64,000 nucleotides of DNA, from NCBI GenBank assembly GCA_951813515.1, contig OX638346.1:2597617-2661616 (forward strand), in the 5' to 3' direction. Made by a program: the position numbers and the translations under genes. Source of the stretch: an uncultured Pseudomonadales bacterium. GTDB lineage: Bacteria; Pseudomonadota; Gammaproteobacteria; Pseudomonadales; Azotimanducaceae. The notes beneath the pieces are model-generated. The model saw only the letters and a list, made by a program, of their open reading frames with translations. It ran no database searches and was not told where the DNA came from. Positions 9,378 to 19,311 of the stretch are shown here, piece after piece (position 1 is the first letter of the stretch; each line of letters begins with the position of its first letter).

Positions 9378-9695
9378 CTATCGAGTCGCTCGAATGCTCA
9401 CCTTTTCTATCTTCGAGAAGTCTGCCAGCCGGCGCAACGCCGGCAGCAGTTCAGGTATCCGGAAGCGCAGGCGGGTCGCCCAGGCGGCGCTGCTGGCGTG
9501 CACGGTCAGCCTCTGCCCGTGAATATTCGCGACCTCGAAGCGCGACGCCTCCTCCGGCGGCAGCAGTGCACGGAACTGGTCGGTCCATGATGTGCGCTGT
9601 TGCGTGCGGTTCACCAGGCTGCCGAGCTGATGCGCCGCCGTGTTTCGCCGCGAATGGCGATTGTCCAGGATTTCATCTATGTTACGGACAGGCAT
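9378..9695 (-). CDS. dciA: DciA/DUF721 family protein
   Basis: DciA is the ancestral loader of the replicative helicase DnaB in bacteria lacking DnaC. The 105-residue product shows the DUF721 core: basic N terminus, then LPPEEASRFEVANIHGQRLTVHASSAAWATRLRF-type strands (residues about 58-90) with the conserved aromatic SSAWA motif, and an LLPALRRLADFSKIEKVSI end. In Pseudomonas the same gene sits next to the M23 peptidase and secA, which supports the call. The ATG at 9695 is only 13 bases from the divergent M23 start. Short family and weak conservation leave some doubt. Confidence 0.8.
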   Translation of the reverse strand: MPVRNIDEILDNRHSRRNTAAHQLGSLVNRTQQRTSWTDQFRALLPPEEASRFEVANIHGQRLTVHASSAAWATRLRFRIPELLPALRRLADFSKIEKVSIRATR

Positions 9696-9708
9696 CCGTA
9701 TCGACTCG

Positions 9709-10644
9709 ATGAACAAGACGATCCACATCATAGCTTCCGGTGACGGTCACCGTCGAGTTCGTGCCTTGACGATCCCGCAGGCTCCGGTGGTTGGATTTGC
9801 CGTCTTTCTTGGTCTGTTCATCCTCGTCAACGGCGCACTTTTTTTTCGCCATGCATCGACGGAGGCCCTGAACCACGCGACCGTTGCGAGCTGGAATGAT
9901 CGGCTCGGCCAGCAGCGCGAGAAGATCGATCAGCTTACGCACCAGGCGCGGGACCAGGTGTTGGCCGCGGGACGGGAACTTGCCGACATGCAGGCGCGCC
10001 TGTTACGCATGGAAGCGCTCGCGGAACGGGTGTCCGAAATGCCCCAGGTTGCTGGCCTCATAGAGGGAGAGTTCCACTTCGACGTCCCGGCGGCGACCGG
10101 TGGTCCGCACTCAGATCCAGGCGTCGAGGACGTGACGGCATCGGACTACCTGGCCAGGATCGACCGGTTGTCGGCGCAACTGCGAGTGCGCGAACGCGAA
10201 ATGAGGATGCTCGAATCGATACTCGCTCGAGGCAGTTTCAAGAACCAGATCACGCCCGCTGCCCGGCCCCTGGACGACGGCTGGGTATCCTCGCGCTATG
10301 GCTCCCGCATCGACCCTATTTCGGGACAGCCCGCGTGGCATGGCGGCGTCGACTTCAGCGGCAGGTCGGGCAGTGATGTCAAGGCCGTCGCCGGCGGGGT
10401 CGTCACGTTTGCGGGAACCACCGGTGCCTACGGGAATATGGTGGAGATCGAACACGGCGAAGGCATTTCCACGCGGTATGCGCACCACGAATCGGTTGAG
10501 GTTGAACCTGGCGAGATCGTCAAGAAGGGCCAGACGATCGCGCGTCTCGGAAGCACCGGCCGCTCCACCGGACCCCACGTCCACTTTGAGGTCCTGAGAG
10601 ACGGCCGTCGTTTCGATCCTGCAGAGTACCTGGCGCCGCGCTGA
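9709..10644 (+). CDS. M23-family metallopeptidase (LytM/EnvC type), membrane anchored
   Basis: The 311-residue protein has an N-terminal membrane segment (about residues 25-47), a coiled coil (about 60-120) and a C-terminal M23 domain. Within the domain, GSRIDPISGQPAWHGGVDFSG and the late GPHVHFEV motif carry the HxxxD and HxH zinc ligands, so it should be catalytically active against peptidoglycan or serve as an amidase activator. The ATG at 9709 begins the family start MNKTIHIIASG. The equivalent gene lies beside secA in Pseudomonas. Expression may share a very compact divergent promoter with dciA. Confidence 0.9.
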   Translation: MNKTIHIIASGDGHRRVRALTIPQAPVVGFAVFLGLFILVNGALFFRHASTEALNHATVASWNDRLGQQREKIDQLTHQARDQVLAAGRELADMQARLLRMEALAERVSEMPQVAGLIEGEFHFDVPAATGGPHSDPGVEDVTASDYLARIDRLSAQLRVREREMRMLESILARGSFKNQITPAARPLDDGWVSSRYGSRIDPISGQPAWHGGVDFSGRSGSDVKAVAGGVVTFAGTTGAYGNMVEIEHGEGISTRYAHHESVEVEPGEIVKKGQTIARLGSTGRSTGPHVHFEVLRDGRRFDPAEYLAPR

Positions 10645-10772
10645 CGCCTCCATCGCCCGCTCCTGCCCGCATGTCGCGGCGGCGTGAGCCGCGCACAATT
10701 TAGGACATCGCCTACCGGGATACCGGACTAACTCCGTATGCGCTGCCGGGCCGGCGGCATATCGTACGGACG

Positions 10773-12011
10773 ATGCCGCCGCTCTTCCGCAAAGAGGTGC
10801 TCGAGGCGCAACGTCAGCGCCTGCACGGGGATGTCCTGATCGTCACGCCGCTGTCCATCGCCGTGGTCACGGGATGGTTGCTGGTGACGCTGCTGGCGGT
10901 CGGGACCTTTGCGTTTCTTGGCACCTATGCCCGAACGGAACGCGTGCCGGGGTACCTGGTGCCGTCGAAGGGACTGGTCAAGGTGGCGCCGCCCCGCTCG
11001 GGCGTCTTGCGCGACGCCCGAGCGCGAGTGCTAGAGGAGGTCGAAGCGGGACAGGTCCTGGCCGTGGTTCAGAGTGAAGCGCCGTCGCTGGCCGGTGAGA
11101 CCGCCGCTGCCATTGCCTTGCAGTCCCTTGGCGATCAGGAGCGTCTGCTCGAACGCCAGATACGTCTCGAAGAGGACCGCCTGGTCCGGGAACATTCCCG
11201 GCTCGAGGCCGCGCGGGAAAGCCTGAACGCGCAGATCGCGTCTTTCGAAGAGCAGTGGGAGTTGCAACGCGAACTCACGGCATCCGCGCGCTCGGCATTC
11301 GAAAAGGTCCAGGGGATGCTCGAGGGGGGCTTCATCTCGGTCGTCGAATCGGACCGGCGACGGCAATCCTGGCTGGCCCACCACCTGGAAGAGAAGCGAC
11401 AATCCCGCCAGTTGACCGAATTGCGTGCGCGGAGGACGGATGTTGACCACCAACTGGCGGTGTTTCCGCAGGACGTCGCGTTGCGTATGTCCAGGCTGGA
11501 GAGCCAGGTCGCGGACATCGAGCAGCGCGCGGCGGAGTTGGAGGGCCGTCGCGCTTATGTGGTCAAGGCTCCGGTCGCAGGTACCATCGCCTCGATTCGC
11601 GATATCCCCGGCGCGATCATTTCTCCGCAACAGCCGCTGGCATCCATACTTCCCGCCGGTAGCGAACTCGAGGCGCAACTTTTCGTCCCCAGCAGGGCGG
11701 CGGGATTCGTTGCGGCGGGCCAGCCGGTTCGCCTGCTGTATGCCGCATTTCCCTACCAGCGATTCGGCACCCACGAGGGGGTGATCCGTCACGTCGCGCC
11801 AACGATAACCTCTGCCAGGGAAGCGGATGTCCCGTTCAACCTCGCGGAACCCTGCTATCGCGTTGCGGTGCGGCTCGGATCGCAGGAAGTGATGGCCTTT
11901 GGCCGGAGCTTCAGACTCCAGCCGGGCATGCTGCTGGAAGGCAACATCATCCTGGAGCGACGCTCGTTTTTCAGTTGGTTGACTGAACCGTTCCAGGCGG
12001 TGCGCCATTGA
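10773..12011 (+). CDS. HlyD-family periplasmic adaptor of a type I export system
   Basis: The 412-residue protein has an N-terminal membrane segment (about residues 30-52), a long alpha-helical coiled-coil hairpin (about 110-255) and a barrel/lipoyl half-motif (KAPVAGTIASIRDIPGAIIS). This is the membrane-fusion-protein architecture that links an inner-membrane ABC exporter to an outer-membrane channel. The start MPPLFRKEVLEAQRQRLHGD is typical of adaptors paired with C39-peptidase exporters. Its stop overlaps the next gene (TGATG), so both parts are coupled. No TolC-like gene or obvious peptide substrate is nearby. Confidence 0.92.
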   Translation: MPPLFRKEVLEAQRQRLHGDVLIVTPLSIAVVTGWLLVTLLAVGTFAFLGTYARTERVPGYLVPSKGLVKVAPPRSGVLRDARARVLEEVEAGQVLAVVQSEAPSLAGETAAAIALQSLGDQERLLERQIRLEEDRLVREHSRLEAARESLNAQIASFEEQWELQRELTASARSAFEKVQGMLEGGFISVVESDRRRQSWLAHHLEEKRQSRQLTELRARRTDVDHQLAVFPQDVALRMSRLESQVADIEQRAAELEGRRAYVVKAPVAGTIASIRDIPGAIISPQQPLASILPAGSELEAQLFVPSRAAGFVAAGQPVRLLYAAFPYQRFGTHEGVIRHVAPTITSAREADVPFNLAEPCYRVAVRLGSQEVMAFGRSFRLQPGMLLEGNIILERRSFFSWLTEPFQAVRH

Positions 12012-14155
12012 TGGATCATGAGGATCTCAGGCTCCTCAACTTCGGGGCGCGAAAACTGCCGATCGTCCGCCAGAACGAAACGATGGAGTGCGGCCTGGCG
12101 TGCCTCGCGATGGTCGCGGGATTCCATGGGCTCAAGACGGACATAGCGGCGCTCAGAAGGCGTTTTCCGATTAGCGCGGCGGGCGTCACGCTGTCGGCGA
12201 TCATGGAGATGGCCAACCGCCTGGGCATGGGTTGCCGGGCGCTCAAGGTCCCGCTCGAGGACATTCGCAGGGTGCAGACGCCCGCCATCATCCACTGGGA
12301 CCTGAACCATTTTGTCGTGCTGAAGTCCGCCCGCGCGAAGTCGATGGTCGTCCACGATCCGGCGTCGGGCGCGCGGCGGTACACGCGAGACGCGTTCTCT
12401 GCGCACTTTACGGGCGTCGCGCTGGAACTCCATCCAACGAAGCAGTTCGAGAAGGCCGAGGAGCGCACCAGGCTGCGTCTGAACCATTTGTGGACCCGCA
12501 TTCGCGGTCTCAAGCGGACCTTGGCGCAAGCCCTGGTTCTGTCGGCGATCCTGCAGTTGTTCGTGCTGGTCAGCCCGTTCTATCTGCAACTGACGGTGGA
12601 CGAGGTGCTGGTGAAGTTCGATGCCGACCTCCTCTTCGTGCTCGCCTTCGCCTTCGGTGCCCTCGCCGTTCTGAACGCTGTTGCCGGACTGCTTCGCGGC
12701 TATGTACTGCTCTATTTCGGCAACATGCTGAACTACCAGATGGTGTGCAATCTCTTCGCCCACCTGGTCCGGTTGCGGGCGGACTTCTTCGAAAAACGCC
12801 ACATGGGCGACATCGTTTCGCGTTTCGGTTCCGTAGAGCCGATCCGGTCGCTGTTCACGGAGGGGCTTGTTGCGACCGCGATCGACGGCGTCATGGCGGT
12901 CGCGACCCTCGTCATGATGTTCGTGTACAGCCCCATGCTCGCGTCGATCGCCCTCGTCGCCCTGGCGCTGTACCTCGTTCTGCGCGTCGTCTCCTATCCG
13001 CCGCTGCGCGCCAGGAGCGAGGACGCCATCGTCTACCACGCCAGGGAACAGTCGTTCTTCATGGAAACCGTGCGAGGTATGCAGAGCATCAAGCTCTTTG
13101 GACGCGAGACGGACAGAAGACGCGTGTGGCAGAACCGGTTCGTCGACGCGGTCAACGCTGACGTGCGCGTGCACAAGCTGGGCATCTGGTTCACGCTCGG
13201 AAACAGCATGATCTTCGGTATCGAGCACGTCGTGCTCATATACGTCGCGGCGAAGATGACCCTCGGCGGGGAGTTCACGGTCGGCATGATCTTTGCGTAC
13301 ATGGCGTACAAACGGCAGTTCACGGACAAGGCCATTGCCCTGGTCGAACGCCTGATCGAGTTCCGGATGCTGGACCTGCATCTTTCCCGCATCTCGGACA
13401 TCGCCCTGGCCGAGCAGGAACCGGTGGCCTTGTCGTCGACGGCAACCCGGGAAGACGGTTCAGTATGCGGTGCCCTCTGTCTCGATGACGTGTCTTTTCG
13501 GTATGGCGAAGCCATGCCCGAAGTGCTCGGCGGCGTCAGTATCGACATCGCTGCTGGTGAGACCGTCGCCTTTGTGGGCTCCTCGGGAAGCGGCAAGACA
13601 ACCCTGATGAAAATCATGCTGGGTCTGTTCGAGCCCACCGCGGGCCGGGTCCTGGTCGACGGGCGCGCCCTTGCGGACATTGGCGTCGGGGAGTACCGCC
13701 GGCGTGTCGGGTCGGTGATGCAGGAAGATGCGTTGTTCGCGGGGTCGATCGCCGAGAACATCGCGTTCTTCGACTCGGAAATCGACATGGCGGGGGTGGT
13801 GCGCGCGGCCACCCTGGCTTGCATTCACCGTGAAATCATCGCCAAGCCGATGCAATATGAGACCCTCGTCGGCGATATGGGCTCGGCGCTTTCCGGGGGC
13901 GAAAAGCAGCGCGTGCTGCTCGCGCGGGCGTTGTATCGCCGGCCGAAGATCCTCTTCATGGACGAAGGGACGTCGAGCCTCGATGTCGTGACCGAGCGCG
14001 AGGTCAATGCGTCGATCAGGTCGCTGGGCATAACGCGCATCATCGTGGCGCACCGGCCCGAAACGATTCGAATGGCGGACCGCGTGGCTGCCTTGGCTGA
14101 CGGCAGGCTCAAGCCGGTGGAGGCGACAGCATCAAGCGCCCATCAAAACCGGTAG
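12011..14155 (+). CDS. Peptidase C39-type ABC exporter (bacteriocin/RiPP or protein exporter)
   Basis: The 714-residue protein has three parts. The N-terminal C39 cysteine protease has the catalytic Cys in [10 protein letters not shown], His in LNHFVVL and Asp in VVHDPASGA, so it should cut double-glycine leaders. A six-helix ABC membrane domain spans about residues 165-440. The ATPase has Walker [10 protein letters not shown], signature LSGGEKQR and Walker [16 protein letters not shown] 12011 follows the hlyD stop by overlap. A substrate with a GG leader should exist; I did not find one in the flanking gaps. Confidence 0.93.
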   Translation: MDHEDLRLLNFGARKLPIVRQNETMECGLACLAMVAGFHGLKTDIAALRRRFPISAAGVTLSAIMEMANRLGMGCRALKVPLEDIRRVQTPAIIHWDLNHFVVLKSARAKSMVVHDPASGARRYTRDAFSAHFTGVALELHPTKQFEKAEERTRLRLNHLWTRIRGLKRTLAQALVLSAILQLFVLVSPFYLQLTVDEVLVKFDADLLFVLAFAFGALAVLNAVAGLLRGYVLLYFGNMLNYQMVCNLFAHLVRLRADFFEKRHMGDIVSRFGSVEPIRSLFTEGLVATAIDGVMAVATLVMMFVYSPMLASIALVALALYLVLRVVSYPPLRARSEDAIVYHAREQSFFMETVRGMQSIKLFGRETDRRRVWQNRFVDAVNADVRVHKLGIWFTLGNSMIFGIEHVVLIYVAAKMTLGGEFTVGMIFAYMAYKRQFTDKAIALVERLIEFRMLDLHLSRISDIALAEQEPVALSSTATREDGSVCGALCLDDVSFRYGEAMPEVLGGVSIDIAAGETVAFVGSSGSGKTTLMKIMLGLFEPTAGRVLVDGRALADIGVGEYRRRVGSVMQEDALFAGSIAENIAFFDSEIDMAGVVRAATLACIHREIIAKPMQYETLVGDMGSALSGGEKQRVLLARALYRRPKILFMDEGTSSLDVVTEREVNASIRSLGITRIIVAHRPETIRMADRVAALADGRLKPVEATASSAHQNR

Positions 14156-14186
14156 AATCCCGCACGATGGTCAAGGTCGCATTGCG

Positions 14187-16931
14187 ATGGATGTCGGACT
14201 CTTCAAGAAAGTCTTCGGTACGAAGAACACGCGCGAGCTCAAGCGCATGCAGAAGACCGTGGCCAGGGTCAATGCGCTGGAGCCGTCGGTCCGGGAGCTT
14301 TCGGATACCGACCTGAAAGCCAGGACGGCGGATTTCAAGAGCGCGCTGGCGTCGGGCGCCACCATCGACGCAATCCTGCCCGAGGTGTTCGCGGCTGCCC
14401 GCGAGGCATCGCGGCGCGCCCGCGACATGCGCCACTTCGATGTGCAGATCATCGGCGGCATCGTGTTGCACGAAGGTCGCATCGCGGAGATGCGCACGGG
14501 CGAAGGCAAGACCGTGGTTGCCGTACTCGCCGCTTACCTGAATGCGCTCGGCGGCGAGGGCGTGCATATCGTGACCGTCAACGACTACCTGGCGCGTCGG
14601 GACGCCACCTGGATGGGCCCGATCTACGAGGCGCTCGGCATGACGGTGGGGGTCGTGCAGTCGGGGCAGGACGCGATGACGAAACGCGCGGCCTATCAGG
14701 CGGATGTCACTTACGGCACGAACAACGAGTTCGGCTTCGATTACCTGCGTGACAACATGGCGTTCAGGCGGGAGGACAAGGTCCAGCGTTCGCTTCAATT
14801 TGCCATCGTCGACGAGGTCGACTCGATTCTCATCGACGAGGCGCGCACGCCGCTCATCATTTCCGGCCCGGCGCAGGAGAGCACGGATCTGTACGTCTCC
14901 ATCAACAGGCTTGCGCCGAGGCTGAAACAGCAGGAGATGGTCGAATCCGATCTGCCGACCCGTTTCGGCGGCGAAGAGGTGGAAGACACCGGCGACTTCT
15001 TCATCGACGAGAAGAACCGGCAGGTGGAACTGACCGAGCGGGGACACGGTTTCGTCGAGGACGAACTGATCCGCCTCGGCCTGCTTGGCGAAGGCGAGAG
15101 CCTGTACGCGCCGGCGCATCTCGGCCTGCTTCACCACGTGCACGCGGCGCTGAAGGCGCATGCCCTGTTCAAGCGCGACGTGCACTACATGGTGCAGAAC
15201 GGCGAGATCGTCATCGTCGACGAGCACACGGGCCGCGCCATGCCGGGCAGGCGCTGGTCGGAAGGCATACACCAGGCGATCGAGGCGAAGGAGGGGCTCG
15301 GCATCCAGAACGAATCCCAGACGCTCGCCTCCACCACATTCCAGAACTACTTCCGGCTGTACGGCAAGCTGTCCGGGATGACCGGCACCGCGGACACCGA
15401 GGCGTTCGAGTTTCGCCAGATCTACGGTCTCGATGTCGTCGTCATTCCCACCCACGCGCCGATGATTCGGGATGACCGAAACGATCTCGTCTACCTCACC
15501 ACCGACGAGAAGTACGATGCCATCGTAGAGGACATCAACGAGTGCAACGAAACGGGACGGCCTGTGCTTGTCGGCACCACGTCCATCGAATCCTCGGAAC
15601 GCCTGTCGAATGAGCTGCAGCGGCGCCAGATCCGCCACAGCGTGCTGAACGCGAAGCAGCACGAGCGGGAAGCGGAAATCGTGGCCCAGGCGGGCCGCGC
15701 GGGCGTCGTCACCATCGCCACGAACATGGCGGGCCGGGGCACGGATATCGTTCTCGGCGGCAACCTGGAAGTAGAACTCGAAGCGGCGGCGGAAGACGAA
15801 CAAGCGGGCATGCGCGCAAGTTGGCAGGAGCGCCATGCAGCCGTCGTGGAGGCGGGCGGCCTGCACATAATCGGCACCGAGCGCCACGAGTCGAGGCGGA
15901 TCGACAACCAGCTTCGGGGCCGCTCGGGGCGCCAGGGCGACCCGGGTTCGTCGCGTTTCTACCTGTCGATGGAAGACAACCTCATGCGCATCTTCACGAC
16001 GGACCGGATGCGCGGCTTCATGCAGAACCTGGGGCTGGAGAAGGGAGAGGCGATCGAGGCGCGCATGGTGAGCAACTCCATCGAAAAGGCCCAGCGCAAG
16101 GTCGAGGGCCGCAACTTCGACATCCGCAAAAACCTGCTCGAGTACGACGATGTCGCCAACGACCAGCGCCAGGTGGTCTATCGGCTGCGCAACGACCTCA
16201 TGGGGTCCGCCGACCTGTCCGAGGCCATTCAGACCATCCGCGATGACGTGATCGAGGATCTGATCGATGGCTATGTCCCGCCGCAGAGCATCGAAGATCA
16301 GTGGGACATCGAGGGGCTCGAACAGGCCTTGGCCGCCGAATTGAATTCCACCCAGCCGATTAAGCGTTGGCTGGAAGAGGATGAGACGCTGAGCGAGGAG
16401 CCCCTGCGCGAGCAGATCCGCGAGCAGATCAAGACCGAGTACGAGCAAAAGGAGGTCAAGTGGCGCGCGCAGGGCATCGACATGCGCCTGATCGAAAAGC
16501 AGATCATGCTGACGGTCCTCGATCAGAAGTGGAAGGAACACCTCGCCACCATGGATCACCTGCGCCAGGGGATTCACCTGCGGGCGTACGCGCAGAAGCA
16601 GCCGAAACAGGAGTACAAGAGGGAAGCTTTCGAACTGTTCCAGGAGTTGCTCGACAACATCAACCGGGATGTCGTGAGGCTGCTGTCGAGGGTCCAGCTT
16701 GAACATGAGCAGGACGTGGAAGAGATGGCGCGTCGCCGGCGCGAGGAGCAGGAGCGGCGCATGCGTTTTCAGCACGCCACCGCCACCGCGCTCGACGGCG
16801 AAGCGGATGGCCGAGCGGAGCCGAGCCGGCCCGAGACGTTCGTCAGGGAAGAACGCAAGGTGGGCCGCAACGAACGCTGCCCGTGCGGGTCGGGCAAGAA
16901 ATACAAGCACTGCCACGGCAAGGCGGCCTGA
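14187..16931 (+). CDS. secA: Preprotein translocase ATPase SecA
   Basis: SecA drives post-translational export through SecYEG. The 914-residue protein shows the Walker A region [33 protein letters not shown], the [17 protein letters not shown] motif of the second nucleotide domain, and the C-terminal zinc tail [14 protein letters not shown] that binds SecB. Start at ATG 14187 gives the standard first helix. It follows the ABC exporter by 31 bases and precedes argJ by two, an arrangement close to that in Pseudomonas. Confidence 0.98.
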   Translation: MDVGLFKKVFGTKNTRELKRMQKTVARVNALEPSVRELSDTDLKARTADFKSALASGATIDAILPEVFAAAREASRRARDMRHFDVQIIGGIVLHEGRIAEMRTGEGKTVVAVLAAYLNALGGEGVHIVTVNDYLARRDATWMGPIYEALGMTVGVVQSGQDAMTKRAAYQADVTYGTNNEFGFDYLRDNMAFRREDKVQRSLQFAIVDEVDSILIDEARTPLIISGPAQESTDLYVSINRLAPRLKQQEMVESDLPTRFGGEEVEDTGDFFIDEKNRQVELTERGHGFVEDELIRLGLLGEGESLYAPAHLGLLHHVHAALKAHALFKRDVHYMVQNGEIVIVDEHTGRAMPGRRWSEGIHQAIEAKEGLGIQNESQTLASTTFQNYFRLYGKLSGMTGTADTEAFEFRQIYGLDVVVIPTHAPMIRDDRNDLVYLTTDEKYDAIVEDINECNETGRPVLVGTTSIESSERLSNELQRRQIRHSVLNAKQHEREAEIVAQAGRAGVVTIATNMAGRGTDIVLGGNLEVELEAAAEDEQAGMRASWQERHAAVVEAGGLHIIGTERHESRRIDNQLRGRSGRQGDPGSSRFYLSMEDNLMRIFTTDRMRGFMQNLGLEKGEAIEARMVSNSIEKAQRKVEGRNFDIRKNLLEYDDVANDQRQVVYRLRNDLMGSADLSEAIQTIRDDVIEDLIDGYVPPQSIEDQWDIEGLEQALAAELNSTQPIKRWLEEDETLSEEPLREQIREQIKTEYEQKEVKWRAQGIDMRLIEKQIMLTVLDQKWKEHLATMDHLRQGIHLRAYAQKQPKQEYKREAFELFQELLDNINRDVVRLLSRVQLEHEQDVEEMARRRREEQERRMRFQHATATALDGEADGRAEPSRPETFVREERKVGRNERCPCGSGKKYKHCHGKAA

Positions 16932-16933
16932 CC

Positions 16934-18130
16934 ATGGCAGTCAACCTACCGCCAGCGGGAGAACTGAGCGCAGTCCCTGGAATCCGTATCGGGACGGCGG
17001 CGGCCGGCATCAAGTATCAAGAGCGGGACGATATCGCCCTGTTTGCACTCGAGCGCGGTTCGAACGTCGGCGGCGTATTCACCCGGAGCAGCTTTCGGGC
17101 GGCACCCGTCGCGGTGGCGGCGGAACGCCTGGGCGCCGCTCGGGGCCTCGTCGTCAACAGCGGCAACGCCAACGCGGCCACCGGATACCGTGGGCTTGAG
17201 GATGCGCGGTCGAGCTGCGCGCTGGCCGCCGATGTCGTCGGATGCGAAGCGAACGAGGTGTTGCCCTTTTCCACCGGCGTGATCGGTGAGTTCCTGCCGA
17301 TGGACCGGATGGCAGAAGGAATCCGGCGGGCGGGAAACGCGCTCCAGGACGATGCCTGGCTGCCGGCCGCGCGGGCCATCATGACCACCGATACGCAGCC
17401 CAAGGGCGTGTCGGGGCGTTTCGAGATCGGTGGCTCGCACATTACGGCCACGGCGATCGTCAAGGGATCGGGCATGATCCGGCCGGACATGGCGACCCTC
17501 CTGGCGTTCCTCGGCACCGACGCGGCGCTTTCCCCCGAAAAGGTGCAGGACCTGGCGCGGGACCTCGGCGAACGCAGCTTCAACCGGTTGACGATAGACG
17601 GCGACACATCGACCAACGACTCCTTCGTCGTCGCGGCTACGGGCCGCGCTGGCGTCGGCGACGAGCACTACGACGCGCTGCTCACCAGGCTGACACCGCT
17701 GGTGGTCGACCTTGCGCAACGCACCGTGCGAGACGGTGAGGGTGCGACCAAGTTCGTGACCGTGACTGTGCAGGGCGGAGCATCCGCCGACGAATGCCTG
17801 CGCGCGGCCTACACCGTGGCGCATTCGCCCCTGGTCAAGACCGCGTTGTTTGCCGGCGATCCCAACTGGGGCCGGTTCTGCATGGCGATCGGCCGCGCCG
17901 GCGTGGAGGGCCTCGACCCGGCGGGCGTCTCACTGCATCTCGACGAGGTCTGCGTCGCCCACGGCGGGCTGGTTGCCGCTTCCTACACGGAAGAGCAGGG
18001 GGCCGCAGCGATGGCGCGCGACGAGTTCACTGTCCGCATCGACCTCGGCCGGGGCGACTGCGCGGAGACCGTCTGGACCTCGGACCTGTCCTACGAATAC
18101 GTCCGGATCAACGCCGAATACAGAACCTGA
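16934..18130 (+). CDS. argJ: Bifunctional ornithine acetyltransferase / N-acetylglutamate synthase ArgJ
   Basis: ArgJ recycles the acetyl group in arginine biosynthesis. The 398-residue precursor cleaves itself before the Thr of the DMATLLAFLGTDA region (about residue 189); the preceding KGSGMIRP motif and the later TIDGDTSTNDSF motif are standard. ATG 16934, two bases after the secA stop, is chosen over frames running into secA. Whether it is mono- or bifunctional cannot be told from sequence; a separate argA would suggest monofunctional. Confidence 0.96.
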   Translation: MAVNLPPAGELSAVPGIRIGTAAAGIKYQERDDIALFALERGSNVGGVFTRSSFRAAPVAVAAERLGAARGLVVNSGNANAATGYRGLEDARSSCALAADVVGCEANEVLPFSTGVIGEFLPMDRMAEGIRRAGNALQDDAWLPAARAIMTTDTQPKGVSGRFEIGGSHITATAIVKGSGMIRPDMATLLAFLGTDAALSPEKVQDLARDLGERSFNRLTIDGDTSTNDSFVVAATGRAGVGDEHYDALLTRLTPLVVDLAQRTVRDGEGATKFVTVTVQGGASADECLRAAYTVAHSPLVKTALFAGDPNWGRFCMAIGRAGVEGLDPAGVSLHLDEVCVAHGGLVAASYTEEQGAAAMARDEFTVRIDLGRGDCAETVWTSDLSYEYVRINAEYRT

Positions 18131-18179
18131 CTTGACCGGTGGCCTGGGGGCGCCCGTCGGAGCGACGCGTGTTCTGGCT

Positions 18180-18377
18180 TCAGTCTTCGCCCAGGTCGTC
18201 GGTCGGCGCGTTGTCGAATGTGGAGTCGCCCTCGATTCGATAGCTCTCCGCCGCCCACCCGCCGAAATCAATCAGCCTGCATCGCTCGGAGCAGAACGGT
18301 CGGTACTTGTTCGCCGATGACCACTTGACGGGTTTCCGGCATGTCGGGCAAGGCAGGATTCGGATCGGGTCGGACAT
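18180..18377 (-). CDS. yacG: DNA gyrase inhibitor / zinc protein YacG
   Basis: This 65-residue zinc-finger protein has the four cysteines in the YacG pattern: CPTC near residue 10 and FCSERCR near residue 30, followed by [14 protein letters not shown]. YacG binds GyrB and inhibits gyrase in E. coli. It lies just downstream of pilD on the same strand. The coaE gene that usually sits between pilD and yacG is not here. It converges with argJ. Confidence 0.9.
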   Translation of the reverse strand: MSDPIRILPCPTCRKPVKWSSANKYRPFCSERCRLIDFGGWAAESYRIEGDSTFDNAPTDDLGED

Positions 18378-18425
18378 GGCTTTGCGGCACCGGGAGCTGG
18401 GCCGGCAGGAGCCGTGCGCCGCTCG

Positions 18426-19265
18426 TCAGATGGCGATCAACTGTTCTCGGAACATTAGCGTAACCCACCCCGAGGCGGCGAGGAACGGTCCGAACGGAAT
18501 CGGCTGATCGCGCTTTATCGCGCGCCTCGCGAGTGCGACCGCGGCGTAAAGCAATCCGGCGATCGACGCGAGCAGGACCACCGCCGGCAGCGCCTGCCAT
18601 CCAAGCCAGGCGCCAAGCGCCGCCAGCAGCTTGAAGTCGCCATGACCCATGCCTTCCCGGCCGGTAAGCAGCTTGAATGCCCAGTACACGATCCAGAGCG
18701 CCGTGTAGCCGACGACGGCGCCGACGATCGAGTCCGCCGGGGAGACATGACCGAAAACGAGCGCCGTCAAAACCCCGCTCCAAAGCAGCGGGATGGTGAT
18801 CTCGTCGGGAAGGAGCTGCGTTTCCATGTCTATGCAGCCGAGGGCAATCAGGCTCAACGTGTAGAAGAGCAACGCGACGGTGAGCCATTCGTAGCCGAAA
18901 ACCTGCAGTACGCCGAGGCCGGCCAGGACCGTGACCGCTTCCACCAGCGGGTACCGCAACGGAATGCGCCAGCCGCAGTGGGAACATCGCCCGCGCAGGA
19001 TGAGCCAGCTCAGGATCGGGATGTTGTGCCAGAGCTCGATGGGGTGTTCGCACTGCGGACACTGGGAACGCGGCACCGCGAGGTTGAATCGGCTTTCGGA
19101 TTCGGAGGGCTCGGGCGGCATCTCGAGCAGTTCGCGGGCGTGGGCTCGCCAGTCGCGTTCGAGCATGATTGGCAGGCGGTGGACGACGACGTTGAGAAAG
19201 CTGCCGATGGCCAGGAACAGGATGGCCAGCAGGATGGGAAGCGCCCAACCGAGACTCAGGAGCAT
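18426..19265 (-). CDS. pilD: Type IV prepilin leader peptidase / N-methyltransferase PilD
   Basis: PilD removes the leader of type IV pilins and pseudopilins and methylates the new N terminus. The 279-residue protein has about eight membrane segments, the zinc-type double CxxC pattern (CPQCEH and CSHCGW) needed for methylation, and the two catalytic aspartates in GCIDMETQLLPD and GHGDFKLLAALG. The last gene of the pilB-pilC-pilD order, 46 bases after pilC. It should process both pilins encoded at 22.5-23.5 kb. Confidence 0.95.
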   Translation of the reverse strand: MLLSLGWALPILLAILFLAIGSFLNVVVHRLPIMLERDWRAHARELLEMPPEPSESESRFNLAVPRSQCPQCEHPIELWHNIPILSWLILRGRCSHCGWRIPLRYPLVEAVTVLAGLGVLQVFGYEWLTVALLFYTLSLIALGCIDMETQLLPDEITIPLLWSGVLTALVFGHVSPADSIVGAVVGYTALWIVYWAFKLLTGREGMGHGDFKLLAALGAWLGWQALPAVVLLASIAGLLYAAVALARRAIKRDQPIPFGPFLAASGWVTLMFREQLIAI

Positions 19266-19311
19266 CGGTAACCCGCCGGGAGATGGCTACGCACCTGGTG
19301 CAACATTCGGT

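Noticed and set aside
10645..10772. Searched for a small double-glycine leader peptide gene before the C39 exporter pair
   Set aside because: No short frame with a leader and GG cleavage site was found in this gap.
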